Assembly (NCBI RefSeq): GCF_901709675.1
Contig: NC_051089.1
Coordinates: 11,399,976 to 11,463,975, forward strand
DNA from: Syngnathus acus
Lineage: Eukaryota; Chordata; Actinopteri; Syngnathiformes; Syngnathidae
DNA length: 64,000 nucleotides
Direction of reading: 5' to 3'
This document shows positions 52,348-62,279 of this stretch, in pieces. The notes below the pieces were generated by a model. The model ran no database searches, had not been told where the DNA came from, and was given only the letters and a program-made list of their open reading frames with translations. The first letter of the stretch is position 1; each line of letters starts with the position of its first letter. The position numbers were made by a program, and so were the translations under genes.

Positions 52348-52493
52348 TTACACAAATGTGTAGTGAATGCCGTTGCTTAGAGGAGAGGAGGCTACAGGAG
52401 CCTCAGATACAGGAGGAAGAGGAGGAGGGGGAGGAGGAAGAGGTGGAGGAGGCGGCGGAGGAGGTGGGACGGGGCTGTTACCCTGTGATGGAA
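52348..52493 (-). CDS. plekha7: PLEKHA7 last exon: polyproline tract and PDZ-type tail
   Basis: Acceptor TCTTTAG ends at 52494. The two bases TT complete a valine codon with the G left by the previous exon. The exon encodes 48 residues then TAA: VPSQGNSPVP, a run of nine prolines, L, six prolines, LPPVSEAPVASSPLS, and the end NGIHYTFV. The terminal TFV fits a class I PDZ ligand (S/T-x-hydrophobic). The proline runs are candidate WW/EVH1/profilin ligands. The opposite strand reads as a poly-glutamate frame, which is an artefact of the CCT/CTC repeats. Exon identity rests on splice phase and position, so it is slightly less certain than the others. Confidence 0.85.
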
Positions 52494-52835
52494 CTAAAGA
52501 CAAGAGACATACAGCAGAAGGAAAAGAGACAAGGAGAGAATGATATGGGCCCCTATCCAACTGCACGTAAGCATTCACAATAGTGGTAAAAAAAAGGTGT
52601 GTCATCCACTTTTCTAAAACACAAAGATATAATCGCCCGCAATGAAACAACAACACAAGAAGATTTTAAATAGTGCAGCACGGCTAAGATAGAATAGAAG
52701 CAGTCACGATTGAAAGTGACCATCTGTTTAAAATGTGTACATTTTGCAATTACATTTACAATGGAGGTTGAATAATTCAAAGTACAAGAGGATAAAAAAC
52801 ATCCCTGCTAAAATGTCAGGTCAGGTCACAGCCAA

Positions 52836-52870
52836 TCACGGCTCATTCGTTTTCTGAAGCTGAGCCGTGA
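52836..52870. repeat. perfect 10-bp hairpin
   Basis: TCACGGCTCA (52836-52845) and TGAGCCGTGA (52861-52870) are exact inverted copies around a 15-nt loop, in the last plekha7 intron beside a LINE-like tail. Confidence 0.85.
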
Positions 52871-52943
52871 CTACTAGTACTTGTTTTTGGTCGTGCACTT
52901 GTCTTTGTTTGTCTGTAATTTATCCATTTTTACATATTGCACA

Positions 52944-53035
52944 TGTTCTTGCACTCTTGTACGCTGCTGTGACAAGACAATTTCCCCTCTGTGGGATGAA
53001 TAAAGTTCTATCTAATCTAATTTTATCTTATAGTA
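52944..53035 (+). mobile_element. LINE-like 3' tail (CAATTTCCCCTCTGTGGGAT type)
   Basis: Contains CAATTTCCCCTCTGTGGGAT, then GAATAAAGTTCTATCTAATC, a tail familiar from fish LINEs that end in short TCTA/TCTAA repeats. It follows the hairpin at 52836-52870, which may belong to the same element. Confidence 0.5.
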
Positions 53036-54337
53036 GGGTTACGGATGTGGCCACACGTTGACTTACCAAATGTGTTTTTACTTTACCCTAAAATATAAAA
53101 TATGACTATATTTACATCTTAATGACAATGTCGCATACAGTATAGTCCTGTTTGAGGAAGGCTGACAATCATAATAGTATGAAAAAGAAGGAATGACTTA
53201 TTTGAATTGAAGGCTGTGAAAAGCATGAGGAGTTTCTTTCCCCTCTCCTTTGACAGCATGCCACCAGTTATATTGCCTGACATTGCGCCGCGCAGGAAAT
53301 AATGTTATAATTGTTGACTTTGCCTCGGCGTGCTGGTGAAGCCTCCATACAGCTCGACGGCTTGAGTGCTGCTGCGGGTGACAGGTGCACGTGTGCACGT
53401 GTGTGTGGTGTGCACGAGTGCGAATGTATGTGCGCAGCGCAACTCCTGCTGCCTGGCTGCTGTAGAGCACGAGAAAGATGAAATGTGAGCGCGGTGTCTT
53501 TCATGCAGCTTCAGAGAGGTGCCGTGCCTTCAAAGAAGTGTTAATGCTATGCAGCGTTTGACTGGGTCATTGATCAGCACACAAAATGGCCTCATCCAGC
53601 GAGTCCTCCCCCGTTTCAAACATTCCACACGGACTGCAATTAGGCGCCATGTGAGCTCCTGACACGGAATAATGTGAAGTTTTTAAGGAATGAAGAGCCC
53701 TGCTTGACTCGACACCTTACGCCCTCTTTTTCTCCGCCCTCGTCATCTTCAAACCATCAGGCCAATTTAAAAAGAAAAAAAACGAAGAAGAAAAAAAGGC
53801 TAATTTTTCCCTTTTACTAAAACAGCAATTTAACATCCAATATTGTATTCCAGTAAAATAAGAGATCTACACTTCATAAAGTGGAATTGTCAAGTCTGTT
53901 TTGTTATTTGTATTTCTGGCACCTTTAATTTTTACACCACTACATTTTTGAAATAAAAGTTACACTTTTACTCTGATGCAATTCTCTGATCAATCCAGTG
54001 AAGTCAAAAATGTCAACGTTCTTTAAGTTATCATGACCTTGCATATGGTTAACGTGATATTCAGTGTTGGCTTTAATTCGCCAACATGGTGAACTTTAAC
54101 TGCTAAAAAAATTAAATTCATGAAAACATAATAACAATTCTAAAAACTCTCTTTAACATAACTTCTAATGCATTTAATATCAGAAAATTACTTTTGATAC
54201 TTAAATATTGAAAATGTCAGATAAGTAAATACTTTCACTCAAGAAATATTCTATGAGGTGACTTCCACTTGTATCCTAAGATACTTGAACTTTTCCCAAG
54301 TATAGCTTTCAGGTGTTTTACTCGAGACTGGACTCAC

Positions 54338-54486
54338 CTGTGACCCGTTTGCTCTTGAGGGAGGCCTCTGAGGCCAGCATGTAGGACATGGTGATGATCC
54401 TCTCCTGCTCCTGTAAAACCGAGTCCAGCCCCAGCAGGCTCACCTCAGACTTGTCTGCACATAACCCTGGTGCCAGCTTTTGAACA
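54338..54486 (-). CDS. plekha7: PLEKHA7 exon m
   Basis: A 149-nt exon, acceptor TGTTACAG before 54486 and donor GTGAGT from 54337. It completes a serine codon and encodes SVQKLAPGLCADKSEVSL then QEQERIITMSYMLASEASLK, ending RVT plus one base. The module (L)QEQERII-SY-LASEAS is a conserved C-terminal block of the PLEKHA5/6/7 group, predicted to be helical. It belongs only to the long isoform. Confidence 0.93.
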
Positions 54487-54949
54487 CTGTAACATGCACA
54501 CAGGAAATTAAAATGATGCAGTCACAATGCTGAATTATCCAATCACAGACAAAACAAACTACTGCCAAAAAGTGCAAAACATGCAAAAAGTGGACCATAA
54601 TGTTTGTTGCCATTTATAATTACCGTATTTTCCGGACTATAAGTCGAATTTTTTTTTCATAGTTTGGCCGGGGGTGCGACTTATACTCAGGAGTGACTTA
54701 TGTGTGAAATTATTAACACATTATATCATTATTTTCACACTAAACCGCATGAAGGCACTCTAGGCCTGTGGAATAATTGGAACTGCAACTCACGATGAGT
54801 CTGAAGTAAGTCCTTGTAACCGTGCACAGTTTGAACATATTCAGTGATTAGTTCACGTACCACAAGGAGCGCGCTTGCCATACGTTGAGAAACACAGGTC
54901 TAAAACAGTTTCACTTTTTATTTGTATTTCATTTTTTTCTATAACTAAC
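54487..54949 (-). other. plekha7: plekha7 intron with MITE relic
   Basis: A 463-bp intron, of which roughly 54619-54800 is a MITE-like repeat (separate entry). Confidence 0.8.
54619..54800. mobile_element. MITE fragment, same end motif as 28626-28884
   Basis: Begins ATTACCGTATTTTCCGGACT then ATAAGTCG, with internal GTGCGACTTATACTCAGGAG. This is the fuller form of the end seen in inverted orientation at 28884. The right boundary is not clear. It lies inside a 463-bp plekha7 intron. Confidence 0.65.
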
Positions 54950-55083
54950 CTGGACTTTGCGAGGATGCTCTTGATCCGTTCCACCTTCCGATGTCGGTCC
55001 TCCATCTCTTGAGGACTCAGAGGCTCCTCTGGCTCTAAATCCACGTATCGCTCTGGAATCAACACTTTCTGAGGTTTTGACAG
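54950..55083 (-). CDS. plekha7: PLEKHA7 exon l
   Basis: A 134-nt exon, acceptor TTTGCACAG before 55083, donor GTTAGT from 54949. It encodes LSKPQKVLIPERYVDLEPEE, then PLSPQEMEDRHRKVERIKSI and LAKS plus two bases. The pattern PERY-(V/I)-LEP-PLSPE followed by KVERIK-(x)3-AKS is diagnostic of the PLEKHA5/6/7 group. The donor is GTTAGT rather than GTAAGT/GTGAGT but is acceptable. Long isoform only. Confidence 0.95.
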
Positions 55084-55647
55084 CTGTGCAAAGAAAAAAA
55101 CCTCAAATAATCATATACACCAGTGTTAGGGTTACACAGGGTCCGAATTCCATGAAAATAAGAAATTTCTGTCACATTTGAGCCCTGCACTACTAGCGCT
55201 ATGAATGCATAGCAAACGTGCGAGTAATTGACAGCCCCTTAAAGATGTTAAGAATTGCCTTTTAGATGCTACAACCTGGCAGCAAAGCACTAATTTTATA
55301 AAAGACAGGCGTATAATCTAAAATAAGGGTTGCAACAAAGACATTTTAAAATATTTAGAGGTAAAATTCAAATGATTTGGACAATTTTAATTTAAGTTTC
55401 TCAGTAGGTTATCTAAGTAGTTGTAGAATACGTAGTTTAATAATCGATTAGTTGCTGATTAATCAATTGTTACACCGAGAGTGTGTTGCATAGACCATTT
55501 GCCGTAAAGAGACAAGCAGAGCAAATTGGTGATGGAGATAGTTTCTTGGTCCCACGATGGTGCCAAAGCAGTCATTTTATATTAGACAGGGCTTTGTAAT
55601 AATGCTATATTTCTCGATCTATACTGAGCGCATGTCACTGCCTGTAC
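55084..55647 (-). other. plekha7: plekha7 intron
   Basis: A 564-bp AT-rich intron between exons k and l. Nothing else was recognised. Confidence 0.8.
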
Positions 55648-55872
55648 CTCTTTGAGTATATCTGCATCGTAATCTGACGTTTCCAGGCCGTCGAGGGTCT
55701 GAGGAGTCTCTGTCGCAGAGCTGAAGCTCAGCCAATCGTCGGAATGCGATCGGGGTCTCTCTTTGTGTTCAGGGGGCCTCTCCTCCCCCTGAACGCTTCG
55801 CACAGCTTGAGCCTCCTCGCCCTGGACGGCCCTTTCCAGCAGCTGCAGGTCAAACTCCTGCTCTCTCCTCCA
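55648..55872 (-). CDS. plekha7: PLEKHA7 exon k (first exon specific to the long isoform)
   Basis: A 225-nt exon in phase 0, acceptor TTTCGTGCAG before 55872, donor GTACAG from 55647. It encodes 75 residues: WRREQEFDLQLLERAVQGEE, then a charged linker, RSHSDDWLSFSSATETPQTL and the end SDYDADILKE. The EFDLQLLERA-QGEE motif is conserved in long PLEKHA7 isoforms. The middle is acidic and serine-rich, hence probably disordered. It directly follows ...SADFGS of exon j, so the joined product reads GSWRREQEF. Confidence 0.95.
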
Positions 55873-58800
55873 CTGCACGAAATGTACACACACAAAAACA
55901 CACATATGACACCGACACACCAGGACAACTTGTTTCAAGCAGATTGTCGAGATTATGGAAAGGCATGTGAGCAATGATTTCACATATACATTATATCCAT
56001 CTTAAATCCATGTGCTAATACACTGCATCCTTAAAGCTGCTGGGTTAAAAACAACACATAAAAAAGGCAAGTACGGTATGTTATTGTACTTGTGCAATGA
56101 GTTTGGGACAGTCTAAAATGGTTAATGTTAGTGTAATTAAAAAAAAAAACAATGTTGCTTAATGTCAGAAAACATTTTCCTCATTTAAGCTAGTGGGCAA
56201 CTATGGAGAGGAACGCGTTAATAATAAAAACATCCAAAATAATAAATTCAGAAATTGATGTTGGTATAGGACAGGAAGCTGACGTTATTATAGACGTTCC
56301 CCTGAATCCTTACTGGTGAGGACAAAGAGCCTACTAGTACATTGATCTAAAAAAGAAAAGCAAAACATACATTCTACCACTGTCGTCGTTTGTCTAGTGC
56401 ACAATTATTTTGTTAGTGAGGCCAAAGTGCTTCCTTTTACATGAACCTTAAGCTGTCAAACACACAAAAGGCTTTTTCACAGGGGACTACAACATTTGTG
56501 TTTTTTTGCCTGGAATGAAATTGCTTGTCTTTACACCACTGAAAAGTGGAAAGGTTGTGTGTGGTTAAGAACCTGGGGGGGGGCGTGAAACAGTGGGAGA
56601 AAAAATACAGTAGCATGCACACTAACATACATAATAAACAACATGCTACTAATGAGCTACACACAAGGCCAGTAAAGTGAAACAAACATAACACACTCAG
56701 ATGAAGACACTTTCACCAAACATACCTAAAAATGAAAGAAAAAGAAAACAAGAGCATTCCATACATGTTTATTCATATGAGAACTTGAAAGGAACTTGAA
56801 AGAAAACACTGACAAAACGCTACCAATGTTTTATTTCCAGTTATTTTGTATACAAGACACTTTTTAGGTACACTTGCACAGGCTAGTAAGAGCCAATACA
56901 AAGCTGCATTATCATATAAAGGCATGCATTTTGGATGCAACTCTTGTATTGGATCTCATGATGTATTGTAGCCAGTGACTGTGCGTATTGCTGCTAAATA
57001 AACTCGTAACTATTCATCTTTAAAAAAAAACGAGATCCAGAATGATGACCTTTATCATAGTAAAAATCAAGTAAAATTGTTATGATGAATTTGGATGAAA
57101 AGTACTCTTACTCTCACACACAAACACGCACGCACGCGTTCAACCACACACACAACATCTAGATGATAAGACTATGAAAGCATCCATGTTAGGATTTATT
57201 TTCTATCGGCAGCAAAAATTTGTGGCAGTCTGGTTATTGATTAAAACATGCAAAACAAGATTCCAATTTTCAAACTATTTGTGTCCATGGAGGATGTGTT
57301 TTTCCGATCACCCCTTCATTACACCTTACACCAATTACGTAAACACATCTACTATGTGTACTACATAATGCCATAGTAAGATAATGGATCAACATTTACA
57401 AATTTGCAGATTTTCGTTTTTGGAACCTATATTCCATTATTTTCTGAAAAAAGTTACCTATTTTCAGATTTTTTTGCGCACCATCTGGTGGCAACTTGTT
57501 GCCATTTATACAATTTGCAGTGAGATATGGAGCTTTGTTAAAACAAAAACAAAAAGTTCTTTGCTGCTATTTTGGGCTTGGCATTAATTATTCTTACAAT
57601 GATTCAAAATAATTTATATCATTATTTTGCAGATTCCAGCTCGCGGAGCCTTATTTAAGAACCACTGGTACAGTACACTATAGTGCAAACTAAAAAAAGC
57701 TACTTGGAAATCAGCATTAAATGAGTCTACAAGACTCAATACGTGTCAACGCCAAATGATTCAAACAGCCAATTACTTGAGGTTTGACCATGGCCGTAAA
57801 AACTTTTGGAGGGAAAAAACACCTCTCAAATTACACATACAACTTCAGCATGATCACACAAGCTCAGTCCTGAGATCATCGAAGCATTAACTCTTTGGCC
57901 TTGTCAGATGCGCGCAGCTCTTTGTGACTCTATGACTCTATATTTCAGTAACAATTGATGGGAATTGATATTTTTCATCCTTAGAGTGTGCACTAAAGAG
58001 AGGTGATGGAACCTTATTGCTTTGGTGCCATTAATTGCTCGCTTTTTTTTTCTATTTCAATTATTTTCTGTAGGTAGATTTGAATTAAAACACTAATAGG
58101 TTGGGAGTCTTTCGTGCAGGTACGTTCATGACAGACTTTCGTTCCTATAGCGACGAAGCAACTGGAATTGTACTTAAGTCAGAAGACAGCACAGCCTTTC
58201 AGTAAACATATGCTGACATACCAGTTGGCCTTTCTAGGTCATAAATATTAACTCACTCAAATGAAAAACACTAGGTATATTAACCGAGTGCCACGTGATG
58301 ACATATCCTTAGCCAGTACGTCACTGCCATGTTTCGGCTGAAGGCTGAGGGACCTGCCTGTTTGGCTTTGGTTGATAGAGACTTTTATGTGTTACAGAGT
58401 TTTTGTTGTGGTGGTCCTGTCCGTTAAATGTTCAAATTTTGTGGTTTTGCTACTTGAAACCAAAAGAAGTGATAGGGCTTCTTCCGTGGACAAACATAAC
58501 CCATCAAAATAGTGACTGATTTCACAAGGCAACATTGGCAATTATAAGCAGCAAAATGGACGGATTATTTAGAAAAGCGAGGAGATGATAAAGTGCAGTT
58601 TTACGCAGTTCTTTACACAGTGCAGATGGGAAATTTGTTACATGAAGGGACAGGATGGGATGGAGACGAAGTTAGAAAGACAAGTGTGTTTTGAGAATGA
58701 CGTGTTAATGGGTGATTCCAGTGAATGTAAAATCATAGGCATCAGTAACTTTAAAACGTCTGAAAAAAATCAAACATCCTTTACTTTTAGTATGAAATGT

Positions 58801-59003
58801 CATTACACTTTTGGTGCTCAATCGTCGAAGGAGCATGCCAATGTACATGTGTGTAATGCTGCAAACAACATGCATTGAAAAGTAGTTTAGCATGCAGTGC
58901 TCATGTTTTACATGCAAGGGGAATGTTCACTGGCCCCTCTCTGTTTGCCCGCCGCCATGCGTGAGAGTGTGACGTGTGGTGATGATCTAGTTTAGAAACA
59001 TAC
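55873..59003 (-). other. plekha7: plekha7 intron j-k, optionally retained
   Basis: The largest plekha7 intron seen (3,131 bp). Its first bases, read through, encode the short-isoform end VCF-stop (stop at 58994-58992). I saw no AATAAA on the minus strand within about 1 kb of that stop. The first candidate noticed is near 57195-57200. The interior is AT-rich without recognised genes or long repeats. Confidence 0.75.
58992..59003 (-). CDS. plekha7: alternative short C-terminus of PLEKHA7 (intron read-through)
   Basis: Without splicing at 59003 the frame continues V-C-F and stops at TAA (58994-58992). The short reference human PLEKHA7 protein, as I recall it, ends ...GDLGSVC at exactly this exon border, whereas the long form continues GSW.... 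The fish sequence therefore keeps both options: ...DFGSVCF-stop and ...DFGSWRREQ. This is sequence plus family knowledge; use of the short form here is inferred. Confidence 0.6.
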   Translation of the reverse strand, partial: VCF

Positions 59004-59216
59004 AGATCCAAAGTCGGCCGAGAGTGGGCGTGAGGACGAGGAGCGTGACGACGTGGAGGCGCGGCGGTCCCCGTGGCTCAAGGTGCGCTTGCGCTGTCGC
59101 ACCAAAGCCTTCTGGTGCCTCTTCATCCTCTCCAGCTGTTCGTCAGCGCTCATCCTTCCACGTTGAGGCGCCACCTCTGCAGAGTACAGACGCTCTAAGG
59201 CACTTTTTGATCGCTC
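59004..59216 (-). CDS. plekha7: PLEKHA7 exon j
   Basis: A 213-nt phase-0 exon, acceptor CTTCACCCCAG before 59216, donor GTATGT from 59003. It encodes 71 residues: ERSKSALERLYSAEVAPQRG, RMSADEQLERMKRHQKALVR and a basic, serine-rich end, SSRPLSADFGS. The block (K/R)MSAxEQLERMKRHQ is the most recognisable C-terminal helix of the PLEKHA5/6/7 group and here closely follows PLEKHA7. It is more GC-rich than its introns. Confidence 0.97.
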
Positions 59217-59339
59217 CTGGGGTGAAGACAATGGAAAGCCAACGCAAAATGAGCACAAAGCAGGGAAGCGAGAGAATGGTGGTCATTCAACTCAATCAGT
59301 GTGACTGACATAATCCGTATTTTGTTTAAGGCACCTCAC

Positions 59340-59431
59340 CTTCACACCGGGAGCTGACGTCGCTCTCCGTAGAGTCACATAAGATGAGATGTTTGAGGAG
59401 TGATTCAGTCTGAGGGAGGAGCCGGCTACCC
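59340..59431 (-). CDS. plekha7: PLEKHA7 exon i
   Basis: A 92-nt exon, acceptor TTCCTATCAG before 59431, donor GTGAGG from 59339. It completes a glycine codon and encodes GVAGSSLRLNHSSNISSYVT and LRRATSAPGVK. It corresponds to the SRLQQSS-IAPYVTLRRG stretch of PLEKHA7. The linker is serine-rich and probably phosphorylated, with no folded domain. Confidence 0.94.
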
Positions 59432-59519
59432 CTGATAGGAAAAACAAAATCTTTCAAACATTAAAAGCTTGAGTTTTAGTAGATGTGTGCTGGGCTCCAT
59501 GATGTCAAGGTGACCATAC

Positions 59520-59637
59520 CTCTGCTAGGTAAAGTCTGATACCCTCCATTGTGTCCTGATGATGTCACGCTGGTGACGCTGGAACCGTCTCCCACACCCA
59601 CGAGCTCAGGATCGCTCAAGAAAGGCCTGAGTTCCAC
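59520..59637 (-). CDS. plekha7: PLEKHA7 exon h
   Basis: A 118-nt exon, acceptor GTTGTGACAG before 59637, donor GTATGG from 59519. It encodes VELRPFLSDPELVGVGDGSS, VTSVTSSGHNGGYQTLPSR plus one base. It corresponds to the VELRSYVSEPEL ... RYQTLPGRG segment of PLEKHA7. The intron to exon i is only 88 bp (59432-59519). Confidence 0.94.
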
Positions 59638-60297
59638 CTGTCACAACCGCAGAGCTGTTAAGCCAGTGTCAAAGGCAGCTCATGAGATTAAAAAAGTTTG
59701 TTTGTAGTAGTTCCAGACCCACTCGCAATAGATGAAGATCTGGGATACAGAGAAACCCAAAAACATTCTGTTATACACATTTACCCAACCCATAGGCTAA
59801 ACTTTAACTTCATAACTTATTAGAAACACTGAACTTATCAAAACAAACTTTTATCAAGTATTCCTTAGTGCTAGTTTTTACTCTCTCACTAACAAGACAT
59901 GGGAGACTAATGTGTCACATCACTTGGAGGAAATGAACTAATTATTTGGCACGCCAAGTGGAAATTTACTGTTAACCTGACACATAAAACAAAAGAGAAT
60001 TAACGATTGTATATTAATACAACAAAATTCAAGCACATGGTTTCGTCCAATCAAAGTCAAAGGTTAACATGTGAATTTGAAACGTTGGCAAATGGAAATT
60101 AGCAGAGAGGTTATCATGATTATGAATCTTTAAACAAATAGTTTTACAAAAACACAGTTACATTTCAGACCTGCCTGCGTACTGTAAAACCGAGTAAACA
60201 CTATTACATCAAAATATGGAGGGTGCCGACAATTAACCGAAATAGCAGATCAACACAGTTTACACAGACAATACTACGTAATGTAAGCCTACTGTAC
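59638..60297 (-). other. plekha7: plekha7 intron
   Basis: A 660-bp intron between exons g and h; AT-rich, nothing else recognised. Confidence 0.8.
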
Positions 60298-60483
60298 CTT
60301 AACGTCTCCATTTTGGCCTGTCTCTCGATCCCTCTTTCGTTCATCAGACTGTCGTTTGAGCCCGCGCACCGAGGTGTGCCTGATAACACTCGTCTCCCTG
60401 GGAAGGGGGGGTACGGCAGGGGGGTGTTCGTCAAGACTGTAGACTTGAGGTAGAGGCGGTCTGGGGGGCACATCTTCCTCAGC
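60298..60483 (-). CDS. plekha7: PLEKHA7 exon g: proline-rich linker
   Basis: A 186-nt phase-0 exon, acceptor CCTGTGTAG before 60483, donor GTACAG from 60297. It encodes 62 residues: AEEDVPPRPPLPQVYSLDEH, PPAVPPLPRETSVIRHTSVR, GLKRQSDERKRDRETGQNGD and VK. It is nearly identical to PLEKHA7 across PPRPPLP-(x)-YS and PPAVPPLPRE, and across the basic RHTSVRGLKRQSDERKRDRE. PPRPPLP is a candidate SH3/WW ligand. This is the strongest single assignment to PLEKHA7. Confidence 0.98.
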
Positions 60484-60835
60484 CTACACAGGTACATGTA
60501 CATATATTAAGATTTTTTTTATAATATTTATGTTAGTTAATAAATCAAGGACGGTATATATGAACTCTGAACAGGCGCCAGAGTCATTGCTGGACTACAC
60601 GGGCCTTTTAATTTGAATTTTGTTATGAATGATCTGGCCCGCCCAAAAACAAGTATAAATGAGATCAAATCAATAAATTACCCCCATTTTTAATCAACAA
60701 CATAGGCCAAAGTTGGCACGAAGACTACTACTAAGTTGTAAGACGAGTGAAGACATTATACTAGACCTTAAGTTGGATATAAAGGCTATGGACTAAATCC
60801 TCAAACGGCTTTCTCTCCATCTGTGTGTCACTCAC
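60484..60835 (-). other. plekha7: plekha7 intron
   Basis: A 352-bp intron between exons f and g; nothing recognised. Confidence 0.8.
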
Positions 60836-61053
60836 CCATGTCTGGCCAGCAGTGTTGGTTGTAGAATGGAGTGGCTGTTGACTATAGCTGGAGGATAGCG
60901 TGTGGGTTGTGGCATCGTGGCTAGTCGGACTGAGGTGGGGGCTCTGTTGCTGCGGCTGCTTCTGCTGCTGGGACAATCTCATCTCCATAGCAGGCGGGCT
61001 TCCGGACATCGAAGGCACTGATGACGCCGACGCGGAAGGCACAAATTTCCTCT
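60836..61053 (-). CDS. plekha7: PLEKHA7 exon f: variable Ser/Pro/Gln linker
   Basis: A 218-nt exon, acceptor CTCGCCAG before 61053, donor GTGAGT from 60835. It completes the glutamate of NPERK and encodes RKFVPSASASSVPSMSGSPP, a Gln-rich stretch (LSQQQKQPQQQSPHLSPT) and an end SSYSQQPLHSTTNTAGQTW. It occupies the same place as the proline-rich SPP/PQPSPPTSP linker of mammalian PLEKHA7 but is poorly conserved, as expected for a disordered region. Exon f joins exon g in phase 0. Confidence 0.93.
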
Positions 61054-61247
61054 CTGGCGAGGATCGGATATGAAATGATGGACACAATACAATGGGTCTG
61101 TTCAAGTCATTTACATTGACGACATTACAGGGGACACAGCTTATTCACTACTCACAAAAAGAATATTATTGGCCTTTTTCTAAAATGTAACACACCTAAC
61201 TTTTTGTGAAAAGTATAGACATGATTGCAAGTCTTAGTGCTTCTTAC

Positions 61248-61359
61248 CTGGGTTGGTCACAGAGGAGATAGTGACTTTGTAGTTATCTTTACTGCTGCTG
61301 AGGCCTGCGATAACATCCTCAATCCTCCAAAGCTCTTTCCTCATCTGGACCTTTTCTTG
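61248..61359 (-). CDS. plekha7: PLEKHA7 exon e
   Basis: A 112-nt exon, acceptor TATGATCAG before 61359, donor GTAAGA from 61247. It encodes QEKVQMRKELWRIEDVIAGL and SSSKDNYKVTISSVTNP plus one base. It corresponds to QEKSQIQKDLWRIEDVTAGL ... NPERK of PLEKHA7, the last helix of the coiled-coil region. It begins directly after the glutamine that ends exon d. Confidence 0.96.
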
Positions 61360-61797
61360 CTGATCATACACATACAAAAGCACATTTGAATCTGCCTTGC
61401 TGACAAATGGGTGACGTGACCAGGAAAAAAAAGAATCGACTAAGTTGCAGTGTCATGAACGATTTGTGTCGTCAAGCGCTTTCTCAAATAGCTAGGAGCG
61501 ATGCAATAGATAACAATAAAAATGCTATTCAACACTTTAAATTGGTTAATAATGCATAAAAATAACAGCCCACATGGCAACTGACCTATGTGTATTGATT
61601 GTGAAAAAATATCAAATTGACCAAGATCACAAGATTTCTGCTCAAAAGCAAAAATAAACTGGTGATGCCTAAGAAAAGACCTTATTTTAAGCATTTCCAT
61701 CCGCTTTGCTCGCGAAGGGTTCAATATGAGGTCCGGATGTCAAGATTTCCAAATGAACGAAGGAATTCTCCCGCATACTACTGTAAAGACTGCATAC
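61360..61797 (-). other. plekha7: plekha7 intron
   Basis: A 438-bp AT-rich intron between exons d and e; nothing recognised. Confidence 0.8.
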
Positions 61798-61899
61798 CTG
61801 AGAAAGATCAGTGCGAGTCATGTGTCCTTGCAGAGCCGCTTTGAGCCAGTCTACATCTTTCTCCAGCCTGATGTACTCTTTCCATGCATTCTCCATCTC
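61798..61899 (-). CDS. plekha7: PLEKHA7 exon d: coiled coil
   Basis: A 102-nt phase-0 exon, acceptor GTTGTGCAG before 61899, donor GTATGC from 61797. It encodes EMENAWKEYIRLEKDVDWLK and AALQGHMTRTDLSQ. It matches EMENAWNEYLKLENDVEQLK of PLEKHA7. Heptad-like spacing of Y/L/V/L residues continues the coiled coil of exon c. Confidence 0.97.
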
Positions 61900-62129
61900 C
61901 TGCACAACACAAGTCGGGTCCAGTTTAGTGCACCTGTGAGTCTCAATTTTTTTTATTAAAAACAGGGCATTTTTTTACATTAATCTGGAAGGCGGAAAAA
62001 TGCATGAAACTGACATTTTATTTTTTGAAAGTGTCTAGGAAATAGAAATGACTGTACATGTTGAGATTGACCCAAATCAGGTCTAGACAATGGTTTATTC
62101 TTTCATTTGGGCACAAACGTATAACTTAC

Positions 62130-62279
62130 TGTGGACACTTGAGATATTTCCGCCCTGATGTGCACCACATCCTCCTGCAGTAGTTTTTGCTGGTAAGCAA
62201 TTTTCTCCATGTGGGATGGCTGATCTCTGTACTGCTCCATCTGCTGGTGGGACACATCCAACACTGACTCCAGCTTGTC
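62130..62279 (-). CDS. plekha7: PLEKHA7 exon c: coiled coil
   Basis: A 150-nt phase-0 exon, acceptor TCAATCCAG before 62279, donor GTAAGT from 62129. It encodes DKLESVLDVSHQQMEQYRDQ, PSHMEKIAYQQKLLQEDVVH and IRAEISQVST. Except for a few substitutions it equals the central coiled coil of PLEKHA7. The region is part of the segment through which the protein makes its junctional partner contacts in the family. Confidence 0.98.

Larger units (their letters stand above)
52494..54337 (-). other. plekha7: plekha7 last intron
   Basis: A 1,844-bp intron. It contains a perfect 10-bp hairpin (52836-52870) directly followed by a LINE-like 3' tail (52944-53035), and a CA/GT-rich patch at about 53385-53420. 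The rest is unremarkable AT-rich sequence. Confidence 0.8.

Noticed and set aside
52284-52583. Plus-strand open frame of 99 codons with a glutamate-rich core
   Set aside because: It is the complement of the CCT/CTC repeats that encode the proline run of the last plekha7 exon; no homology to an acidic protein such as C11orf58.
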